From positions 14,279,501 to 14,343,500 of the forward strand of contig JAITYX010000003.1 in the NCBI GenBank assembly GCA_021018815.1: a DNA stretch of 64,000 bases, in the 5' to 3' direction. Made by a program: the position numbers and the translations under genes. The first letter of the stretch is position 1, and every line of letters begins with the position of its first letter. The notes beneath the pieces were generated by a model, which was given only the letters and a program-made list of their open reading frames with translations, made no database searches and was not told the origin of the DNA. Source of the stretch: Talinum fruticosum. Taxonomy: Eukaryota > Streptophyta > Magnoliopsida > Caryophyllales > Talinaceae. Below are positions 55,515 through 64,000 of this stretch, one piece after another.

Positions 55515-56008
55515 TGTAGGAAAAACGACCTGCGGCCGATCGACCCACAAAGAGGAGTTTGGAAAATGATTTTAGGGTTTAACCTCTATTTAGATTTTCG
55601 AATTTTATTGAATTGAGTTAAAGATGAATTAAATCAATTTAATTAGCGATTTTATTAATTAATTTTTTTTTAAATTATTTTTGAAAGTCTCGGAATATTA
55701 TTTCTAAACTGTACAAAATAATTAAAATTAGGGTTTTAAATCTTCCGTGAGGCTTTAGGACCAAACTGGTATGAAAACACCGGTTTGGACCCAAGCCACG
55801 GCCATCGACCACTCGGTGCTTGGCCAAAGCCAGCACCTAGCGGCTCGGGGCCACTTGTCTACGAGCCACGATCGAAGAAATCAACCTCGGCCTTTTGCGT
55901 GGCTGATAGGTTTAGAAGCCCTAAATTTTTACCTACGAGTCAAAAAAAGTCGAGATGCAATTTGAATAGAAATAAAGGAAAACGAGGAGCCGCCGGTCGG
56001 TTTTAGGA
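55515..56008 (-). repeat. Fragment of a Tat-type LTR inserted in the protease
   Basis: Opens TGTAGGAA like the LTR at 20915 and shares with it GGAAAATGATTTTAGG, GTGAGGCTTTAGG, the CCAAACTGGTATGAAAACACC-type block and more, to about 56008. Orientation is the same as Tat A. It lacks the promoter half, so it is a truncated LTR. No target duplication was identified. Confidence 0.75.
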
Positions 56009-57995
56009 AAAAAAAAACCAAAGCATCTAACTAATAACTAAAATAGCAACGAATAGTACAAGCTGTGTCAAATGACAAAAGAAATTTTCTAACAGCAAAA
56101 AATAAAGAGCATATTCTTACTAGCTTGCTCAAGAGTAGCATTCAACATTTCCCAAATGATCTTGCTCAATGTGTCCATGTCCACCATTTGTTTGCACACG
56201 TTATAAGCCTAAAATGAAAGATTTTTATTTTCGATTCAGTTACACTAAAGTAATTAACCAATCAAACCATAAAAGTATAAAAAGAATGGATTTTCTATAC
56301 CATGCTGCCCATAAACCAATTAGCAAAAGTGTTTGTTCTTTGGGATCCTGAAATTCTTTACCATCTCTGGATTTTTCTTCATCGCTTTATCAACTAACTC
56401 TTAAAGAGAAGCACGTTAGAGCTTAATTATGAGGCTACTTAATGTAATAAAAGGGTATCAAACTACAATGAAACAAGTGCAAGAATGAGTTGATTATACA
56501 AATTCATTAATATCTTTCATCAATTACTTACTTGATTAGTGACAAGTTGATTTTGTTTAAGTTGCATCATATTTGTGCTGCTTTTTGACATATTGATAGT
56601 CGGTTGAAAAACAAAAGTTCCTACTCCTTTTGTGCAGCTCGATTGTTGTCAACCGTAAAATAAAATAAGAGGCAAATAAATTCAATAATCTATATTCTAG
56701 TTAAAAGTATATCTCATTAGAACAAAAGATGAATGGATGACATAATAGATAATTATAAATGAAAATGAATGAAATAGATATTTTGCCAATATTTATCATC
56801 ATCTTGATTACAAAAGGTGCAAACATTTCACTGTAATGGTATTCACATGTATAGAATAAAAACATACTTTGTTATTTCCAGGTTGCTTATACTTGGAGTT
56901 GTTTATACTACATATCTCTATGCTTTTGTGGCATATTGGTACTCGGCTAAAAAATAGAAGTATCTGGTTCCTTCAACTTTTGTGCAATTGAAGTACCCTT
57001 GGTTTTAATGTGATAAAAGAGGCAAATAAGTAAAAAATCTAAGTTTCAATTCCAAACATATCTCACTAGAATAAAATATGAACGCACTTCAATTGTCAAG
57101 ATTGCCTCTGTTGGCCCTGTTTACTAGATTGCCCGTTTAATCCGAGTGCATGATTCTGTCGGAGCTAGTGGGTTCCTTTGGAAGTGATGAAAATGTAGGA
57201 TTAAAGCTAGGATCCTTGCTAATTCCTTGAATGTGATTCAACAAATTGAAAACAATAGTCAAATAACTTACTGAAATATATGAATTGATGACATAACAAA
57301 ATAATTATAAATGAAAAAAATGAAATAGTTGCTTTGTGAATATTTAACGTCACCTCGATTATAAAAGGTGTAATGGTATTAACATGTATTGAATAAGGAC
57401 TTGATTATTTATAGGTTGCATGATCACATCTCTCTGCTTTCGTGGCATATTGATACTTGACTTAAAAATAGAAGTATCTGGTTCCTTCCTCTTTTGTGCA
57501 ACTAAAGTGCCCTTGTCTTCAAATGATATAAGAGGAAAAAAAGTTAAAACAATCTAAATTTCAATTGAAAACATATCTTAGTAGAATAAAATATGAACAC
57601 ACTTTTGTTATCATATATTGCCTCTGTTGGCCACATTCCCCATTTATTCTAGAGTGCATGATTCTGCCGAGCTAGTGGGTTCCCTTGGAAGTGGTGAATG
57701 TGTAGAAGTGAAGCTAGGAACTTTGCTAATTCCTTGAATGCGATTCAACTAAATGAAAACAATAGTAAAATAATTATCAAATTATATGAGTGGATCACAT
57801 AAAAAATAACTATAAATGAAAAATAAAAATAGTTGCTTAGTATTAATACGTATAGAAGAAGGTCTCGGTTCGTTATATCCACATTGTTTATACTGCACAT
57901 CTTCCTGCTTTTGTGGCATATTGGTACTTGGCTCAAAAATAGAAGTATCTAGTTCCTCCCAATTTTGTGCAACCGAGGTATCCTTGGTCTTAAAA
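56009..57995 (-). other. Unclassified region with exon-like blocks in roughly 480-500 bp repeats
   Basis: On the minus strand short open blocks separated by A/T-rich intron-like DNA are seen: CKQMVDMDTLSKIIWEMLNA with TLEQAS (56207-56130), KEFQDPKEQTLLLIGLWAAW (about 56300-56370), and a unit with DTSIF, a few residues, and NMPQKQ repeated at about 56930-57010, 57428-57520 and 57905-57990, with a degraded copy near 56580-56640. A second block (MHSD or MHSRING, near SSLPKEP) recurs at 57105-57270 and 57605-57770. Repeats keep the order of both blocks, so the unit of about 480-500 bp was duplicated as a whole. I do not recognise the family; it may be a captured host gene or an undescribed transposon gene. 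Confidence 0.5.
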
Positions 57996-59485
57996 TTGAA
58001 GGTTTGCTCTTGGAGAGTCTTAGTCACCCTAGAGGGGGTGAATAGGGTGATGAGGAAATTTTAACAAACTTAGAATATTTAAGCTTGAAAAGAATGAACG
58101 AGACAATATGAGTCTAGATTGGACTCGGAAAAATGTAAACTTAGAGATACGTGGAAATCCTCCTGCGGCAGAAAACCATGGATAGTGCTAGTCCAAGCAC
58201 CAAGTCAAATCCACTATTTTGAATCTACAAAATACACTTGGACTAACTCAACCAGAATTGCTCCCTTGGACAATTCCTTACAGAGTTTTCGTAGACTCGA
58301 AATTCCCTTATCCGATATAGTGCTTCCTAAGCGAGGTAAACTTTACAGCTAGGGACAAGCGAGCTGAGTTAACACTCACAACTCAATCAAGGGACCTTAC
58401 TCAGAAAGTAAGAAGAGTATGTAACCGATTACAAGATTTGACAACTCGGAAAGTAAGAAGAGTAAGAAGAGTATGTAATTGAGCTAAGTTATAAGTTGAA
58501 GATCGAATATGAATACAATGACTTTTGCTTAAGTAAGTGTTTCAACAATAATTCCAGCAATCTTCAAGTCTTGGGAGGTGGCTTCTATTTATAGATGACC
58601 AAGCAGATTGGCCGTTGTGAAAGATGAAGTCCTTCTTGACCGTTTTAACGATTCTTCCGAGTCACTCGAAAAGATCCGTTGAGATGTGAACGTTATGCAA
58701 CGACTCTTGGCTCTCGAAGGTGCTCCAGTCAACCGGTGATGTCCGAAAAGTAAGGTGGAAACCACCGTTGAGCTTAGCGTTGAAGTTTTCCAATTTTGGA
58801 AACAGACAACCACGACACAACGTCTAAGCCTTGTTTAGAAGTAGAAAAGCCTTGTCTGCTGGTGATTGACGACTTGAAGCCGGTTACTTTTGTAATTCAA
58901 AAATGAGATAACCCTATTTAGATAACCTAGAAAAGTAAACAATTTTGGTTCTCAAAGTATAAAATACTTTGATCCAAGATTAGGCATAGATAATAATTTA
59001 ATTAAGATAATTAAGTGCATAATTATCTTAGGCCTAGAAGAGTGGAATTTTCCGAGTTTAATATTCATTAAACTCAAATTCCATCGAGTCGACCCTAAGA
59101 GAGATCAAGTTATAAGAATGAAAACATCGTAGTATGAGGACTTCATCTAGACAAATAATTCTCAAATAAACATACTAACTTAGAAAGTCTGAATTAACAC
59201 CGTAATTCACTTTGCTTTGAAACATGGAGTCGAACTCGGATAAAAAGTGTTAAAAGATATTATTTGATCATGTGATATGAGTGATGTCTAAGTGACTCAA
59301 AAACATCAATGTGAGTGGATAAACAAGAATGTGTTTTCCGAGTCGGTTAGAAATGAATGAAAACTTATACAGCAGTGTCTATAGCACTCGGAATGACTTG
59401 TAATCAAAACTTAGGAGGGATGAGGTTTGTACACGAGTCTTTATGTAGTACTCATAATGATCTAGATTCGAGTCCGAGTCTTCAA
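57996..59485 (-). repeat. 3' LTR of copia 3
   Basis: 1490 bp. On the plus strand it opens TTGAAGGTTTGCTCTTGG and ends GAGTCTTCAA at 59485, followed by TCTCCCTTTTTTA, the inverse of the PPT. The minus-strand TATA box is in TATAAATAGAAGCC (inverse near 58588), and the CACCCCCTCTAGGGTGA block is near 58030. The inverted pair TTACTTTT-x-TA / TACAAAAGTAA is kept (about 58885-58945) with a mismatch. Confidence 0.88.
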
Positions 59486-59997
59486 TCTCCCTTTTTTATG
59501 AAAGGCATTCCATACTCAAATAGAAACTTTGTTAGTAAAACAATCATGAGTTTTCATTCTTACTCGGTAGAATATATCGAATACAAAGTAGTGAGTGAAG
59601 TGATTCGTACTTAGAACATTTCTGCGAATAACTCATATAGCTAAGAATATGAACAAATATATCGGAGCAAGAGAAAAAAATGTGAGCGAGACATATCGGA
59701 GCAAAAATTAGATAATGAGAGCGAGATATATCAAAGCAAAAATAAGGAATAAGAGATTCAAGCTCGGAAAGGATTGTGCTCTAAAAGAAAAACTTCATTC
59801 ATATATTCACAAAACAAGAAAACATACAAGGACGAGAGGGTGAGAAAACTCCCCTAAACAAGACAACAACAATTTTTATACTATTCTCCCCCTTGCCTTT
59901 CAGCACGAAAAAACAAAAATAGGGAAGAACGTATCAAGTTGATACGGTAGTTGATTGCACAAAGAAAGAAAAAAATTAAAAAACGAAAGAAAAGAAA
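59486..59997 (-). other. Copia 3 3' untranslated region and polypurine tract
   Basis: Between the stop of the extra ORF (TAA 59998-60000) and the LTR. It has a long A-rich part and, beside the LTR, the inverse of AAAAAAGGGAGA, the PPT. GCAAGGGGGAGAAT, inverse at 59886-59900, corresponds to the second purine run of copia 1. Confidence 0.75.
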
Positions 59998-61610
59998 TTA
60001 AGATGGTGGAGCTGGGGCAGTTTGTGCTAAGGTAGATTAGCGTACGGTGCACTTGCGCTGGTATGCTTGCGAGGACGTTGAAGATTTGGGCGGCGGCAAC
60101 ACTAGGATCTTCGGTAGTGGCTCAGCTCTAAGTGGCTCACCCAAAACTAAGTCATCCATAGGCTCATCCTTTTAGAAGACCATGGAGGGGGTGCTTCTTT
60201 AGGCTTGACCGCTGTGGATTGTCCAACATCCGCAGGGTCTTCCGATTCACTCGGACTACTATCCGAGCCGATCGGCTCGGGTTGAGGAACAGCGAGCACC
60301 TTGTCCCTCGGCTTCTTCTTGCTTCTCTCCTTCTTCTTCCTTTTCTTCTTTCTTTTCTTCCTCCTTTTCCTCCCTCTCTTCAAAAGGGCCTACTTCAGCC
60401 GTAGCTTCCTCTTCTTCTTCCGCCGCCTCTCGGATGGATACTTGGTAGGGCTCAAGGACTCCTCGGACGTATCGTAGCTGTCCGGGTCCTGAGCGACCTT
60501 CGTTCACCTTTCTCGGAGGAGCTCCAGCTGCTCACATTGCTCCTTGACCAGGTTTTTCATTTCGAGGACCACATCCTGTTGTTCTCGAATATGAGATTAG
60601 ACTGTCTTCTAGTTGATGCTAATGGTCCGAAGGAAGGTTTTGAACTAGCGAAGAGTGTCCCGCATTTCTACGGACACAGAGTTGAGCTTGTCTATCAAGG
60701 TCTGTAGACAAGGCGGTAGTGGCTTAGAGAGGAGGCCCCGAGGTGGAAGCATTGCCGGGTGGAGGAGGGAGTGACATGTGAGTCCGAGTCCGAGTCCGAG
60801 TCCGAGGTAAGGGTGAAGGGGACCTCGGTTCGACTCGTGAACCCGCACACCAGGTTTGGTTTATCGGTACCCGTATCCAAGAAACTCCTTCCTACCAACA
60901 ATGATGGCAGCCTTAGACACTGCATTTGGGTTTGAGGGGAGGGGAACCTTAAATTGCTTGAAAATTAAGGTGAGAAGGGCTCCAAATGGAAGAGGGATGG
61001 ATTTCTTTAATTGAGCCGACACGAGTGGCCATTTCTTCGATGATAGCTGGAAAGAGGTCTACATCGTAGCCCTTAAGGATATCGAATAAAGCTTTAAGAA
61101 TCTTAGAGTTAGGATTCTCTTTGCTTGGATGATGAGAGAAGAAAGTTCTCATCGAAGGAAATAGAGAAGTCCGGCCTCGGTCTTCATCCGAGTCACCGAG
61201 AAATTCTTTCATGACTCATGGACTTCCTTGGTGTATTTTTCAAAGAACTCATCTGCAATCTCGTTGAAGGGGATGGGATTACAGTTGAGAAAGATGGAGG
61301 AAACTTTAAAAAGACAATGGAGAAAAGAGAGATTTATGCCCACAATCGTGTCGCGAACTCTTGAGGTGATAACTCCCTCGGAGCGGGATAAATTACGGTA
61401 GAACTCAAGCAACGAGTTATGGGTAAATGAACTCACTGAAGAAAAGAAAGTTATACACTCTAGTGGTTTTCATATGCTTAAACCATGAAAAGGATGTGGT
61501 TGGAAAGAACTTGTCATCCAACATGAGGTGTTGGGTGACGAAGATTTTGGAGGGATTAGAAGAACCCTCTTGGGTTTTCTTGGTTCTTGGCTTCATGGTT
61601 GCGGGCGTTG
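59998..61610 (-). pseudogene. Extra ORF of copia 3
   Basis: Minus strand, N-terminus lost at the deletion joint (starts within KPRTKNQENPRG). Then the E-F-Y block LLEFYRNLSRSEGVITSRVR (61209-61436), IADEFFEKYTKEV, LKALFDILKGYDVDLFPAII (61000-61110), PLPFGALLTLIFKQFKVPLP, a LGLGLGL repeat in 60790-60840, LIDKLNSVSVEMRDTLR, LEMKNLVKEQCEQLELLRE, a Lys/Glu-rich part and PIGSDSSPSESEDPADVG. Ends APAPPS with TAA 59998-60000. The N-terminal domain, coiled coil and acidic tail are the same as in copies 1 and 2. Confidence 0.7.
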
Positions 61611-61639
61611 ATTCTTGAACTTATTTAGTCCGAGTCATC

Positions 61640-62690
61640 ACATTCTAAGTTGCTTCATTCTGTAGTAATTCTGTTTTGACTCTTTCGAGCTCGGTTTTAA
61701 CAAGGTTGTCTTCATCTCTATTTAGCTTGAGATCCGAGTATGCGGACTCACTTATCATGCCAAGATCAATCTCATTAAAGACAACATGGATACTTTCTTC
61801 CACATTGTTAGTTCTCTTGTTAAAAACATGATAAGCTTTGGTATGAGATGAGTAACCTAGAAATATACCTTCATCTTACGTAGCATCAAACTTAGTCGGA
61901 TGCTCCTTAACATTGTTGTGAACATAGCGTTTACATCCAAATGGTCCGTAGTAGAAGATGTTTGGTTTCTTTCCCTTGTATAGCTCGTAGGGAGTTTTAT
62001 TTAAGATGGGTCTCATGAGGCATCACGTTAAGTGTGTAATTTGTCTGTGTTGATCGCCACAACCCGGAAATAGTAAGGTAGATCATTTTCAATCATCATA
62101 GTGCTTCCTATTTCTTCAAGAGTTCTATTCTTTCTCTTTACTACTCCATTTTGTTGAGGAGCTATTGGTGCGGAGATGTTGTGAGAGATGTCATTCTTGT
62201 CACGTAAGTTTGTAAATTATGAGTAGTCGAACTCCCTTTAATAGTGAGTTCGAATCTTCCTAATCTGAGTCCGAGACTCCCTTGAATTTTCCTGCAGATC
62301 TTAGTGAACTCTTTGAAGGCTTCATTCTTGTTCTTGAGAAAACAAACCCGGGTAAATCGTCGGAAATCACAACATGTACAAGTACATATGATTTTCACGA
62401 GAATTTCTTCGACTTTCAAAGCAATCGTGAGAAATCGTGAGAAAACATCCAAGGCTTTTCACTGGAATTTCACCACACAAATCCATATGAACCAACTCAA
62501 ACACTTTCGATGTAGACACGATTTTTAGTGGTTTGAAAGATGATCCAACCTGCTTACCTTTTGTGCATGCTTCATAGATTTTATCTTTCTTAAATGCACG
62601 AGTTGGGTGACTAACCAATCCATGAGATGCAAGTTTATTGATGGTATGAATGCTAATATACCTAGTCTACGATGCCATGTCCATGAATCA
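61640..62690 (-). pseudogene. pol: Copia 3 integrase remnant
   Basis: Minus strand: ACTKGKQVGSSF (62550), FELVHMDLCGEIPVKSLG (about 62480), SSTKWSSKEKE-type text where the Glu segment lies in another frame (about 62150), YELYKGKKPNIFYYGPFGCK (61975), DEGIFLGYSSHTKAYHVFNK (61870) and ESIHVVFNEIDLG. Frameshifts and stops abound; the middle Asp region reads LGRFELTIKGSSTTHN, so TDHG is lost or out of frame. The text then enters the extra ORF with no RT. Confidence 0.8.
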
Positions 62691-62700
62691 TCATTAATGG

Positions 62701-62761
62701 GTAGAAGTAGCTAATTCTTGTCCCCTAACATGGTGTCCGAGCCCTGTCCGGAAGTAGCTAA
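62701..62761. other. Junction of copia 3 and copia 4 with a short direct repeat
   Basis: GAAGTAGCTAATTCTTGTC occurs twice, at about 62704 and 62752, 48 bp apart, at the point where copia 3 pol ends and LTR 4 begins. Such filler duplication is usual at repaired deletion ends. Confidence 0.7.
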
Positions 62762-63339
62762 TTCTTGTCTACTGGTGTTTAATAGGTAGAAGCCGGTTGC
62801 TTTGATTAGCCTTGTTTGAATATCCTACAAAAGCAAACCACATTGGTTCTCAAAGTATAAAATACTTTGGTCCAAGATTAGGCATAGATAATAATTAAAT
62901 CAGAGTAATTAAGTGCTTAATTATCTTTGGCCTAAAATAATGGAATTTTTAGTCTAATATCCATTAGGATCATATTCCATCCGAAGTGAATCCTCAAATG
63001 ATCAAGTTAGAGAGAAAAATATATCGGCATAGATAGACTTTATCAATTCAAATAATTCTCCATAAATAAACTAACTTAGAATAAAGAATTAACGTTGCAA
63101 TTCATTTTAACTTGAATTACAAAGTCATTGCTCAAAATAAATGTGTTAGAGAAATTATTTGAACATGCGATGGTTCCGAGTGGTGTCCGAGTGAGTCGAA
63201 ATGCAAGTAATAGATATGTAGTAAAGTGCTTTCGAGTCGGTTAGAATAGAATAAAAACTTACATACTAGTTTCTATAAAGCTCATAATGACTTGGAATCA
63301 AAACCTAAGAGAGATGCAGAGTTATACCCGAGTCTTCAA
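62762..63339 (-). repeat. 3' LTR of copia 4, truncated
   Basis: Minus-strand LTR start at 63339 (plus text GAGTCTTCAACC) beside the inverse PPT CCTCCCCTTTTT. Only about 580 of roughly 1490 bp remain, the part with the AAGTATAAAATACTTTGG block and the first half of the LTR. The TATA box and 3' half are missing at the junction with copia 3. Confidence 0.82.
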
Positions 63340-64000
63340 CCTCCCCTTTTTGATGAAAGGCATTCCATACTTAAGATAGAAACTTGTTGGTTCAAAGAAT
63401 GAGTTTTCATCACGAATCGATAAGAGCAGGAAACAACATTCTCTTAAGTTAGTCTTTAAGATACTTATAGAGTGCAACTCAAATCATGACATAACTCGGA
63501 ACAAGTTTGCGGATAAAGAATCAATGCAAAGAAAAATTATAACCAGAGTAGATATATTATAGATTTAAGTATCGAGCCAAAAAAAATGTAACTCGAAACA
63601 AATTATGCTTAGAAAAATTAAATTCATTCATTGCTCATAAAATAAATATGTACAAAGTATAAAAAAAATTAAATAAACTCAAACAAAAAGGGAAAAGAAC
63701 TCCTCCTAGGCCTAAACCAAACATCCAAGTTTGTAATTTTCTCCCCTATGCATTTCATTAAAAGGAGGGAAAAATAGCAGAGAAGTACATCAGATGTTGG
63801 ACAAGACAAAAAAAAATTAAGAAAAACTAAGTAGGAGCAGCTTGTCGAAGGAGGAAGGAAGTGCATTGTGCCTTTACCTATACGCTTGCATTGGCTGAGA
63901 TGAGCGGGGGCTGCAAAGCTGGGATGTCGAGAATCTGCTCGAGTCCTAGTTACGTGAACCAAGGCAATATCATCCTCAGCCTCTTCTTCTTCTTCCTTGA
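63340..64000 (-). other. 3' end of copia 4: extra-ORF tail and untranslated region
   Basis: Follows copia 3's 59486-60060 in order: inverse PPT, A-rich stretch, CATAGGGGAGAAAATTAC purine run (inverse near 63740), then a part resembling the last codons of the extra ORF (about 63850-64000, ending in EEEEEEAEDD-like acidic text at the window edge). The rest lies outside the window. The 97-codon ORF 63669-63962 is in the wrong frame for it. Confidence 0.6.

Larger units (their letters stand above)
57996..62700 (-). mobile_element. Copia element 3, internally deleted
   Basis: Same family as copia 1 and 2, minus strand: 3' LTR (57996-59485), extra ORF (59998-61610) and a pol remnant (61640-62690) holding only GAG-pre-integrase, integrase and linker. 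RT, RNase H and gag are missing; pol passes directly into the extra ORF near 61615. The 5' LTR is gone, cut off near 62700 next to the LTR of copia 4. Confidence 0.83.

Noticed and set aside
1..64000. tRNA or rRNA genes, riboswitches and bacterial-type operons
   Set aside because: None was seen by eye; primer-site matches to tRNA ends are accounted for by the retroelements. A tRNAscan or Rfam run would settle this.

Overview
This window looks like pericentromeric or other repeat-dense nuclear DNA of a flowering plant, probably a eudicot; the species cannot be told from it. It holds no intact host gene, no rRNA or tRNA gene and no CRISPR array. Nearly all of it is explained by plant transposable elements, nested in and fused to one another: Ty3/gypsy elements of the Athila and Tat/Ogre types, a further Ty3/gypsy family seen as gag-protease pieces, Sirevirus-like Ty1/copia elements with initiator-Met-tRNA primer sites, and a CACTA (En/Spm) DNA transposon. 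The coding regions are broken by frameshifts and stops, so most are entered as pseudogenes. Many boundaries are approximate and given to the nearest tens of bases.

Layout. 1-7943: Athila-type element on the minus strand (env-like ORF, tandem repeats, integrase, RT-RNase H, protease, gag, PBS, part of the 5' LTR), with a 209-bp foldback insertion at 380-588. 7944-13345: CACTA element cut into the Athila LTR, with a TnpA-like and an internally deleted TNP2 gene on the minus strand. 13.4-22.84 kb: Tat/Ogre-type element A, minus strand, with an accessory ORF antisense to pol. 22.84-23.72 and 37.21-38.98 kb: Tat element B, plus strand, whose integrase is split by a solo gypsy LTR (23725-25137 plus 35919-37205, 5-bp target duplication AGGGC), itself split by copia element 1 (25138-35918). 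39.05-55.51 kb: a gypsy family present as LTR, gag, then about 1230-bp gag units in tandem, then a second LTR with gag-protease; copia element 2 (40856-50622) sits at a unit boundary. 55.5-58.0 kb: a Tat LTR fragment, then an unclassified region with roughly 480-500 bp repeats containing exon-like blocks. 58.0-62.7 kb: copia element 3, minus strand, lacking gag and RT. 62.76-64.0 kb: end of copia element 4, minus strand.

How it fits together. Each autonomous family normally uses gag for the particle, protease for maturation, RT-RNase H for cDNA and integrase for insertion. The more distinctive content is accessory: an antisense DUF7745/plant-mobile-domain-like ORF in Tat elements, and a sense ORF downstream of pol in three copia copies whose N-terminal half resembles the ORF downstream of pol in the Athila element. 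The order of insertion can be read for one nest: Tat B first, then the gypsy LTR, then copia 1.

A caution for the reader: the two LTRs of copia 1 differ mainly by one-base indels in CTCGG/CTCGAG-like and TCCG/TCG contexts. This may reflect sequencing error on methylated DNA, in which case some of the frameshifts reported here are not biological.
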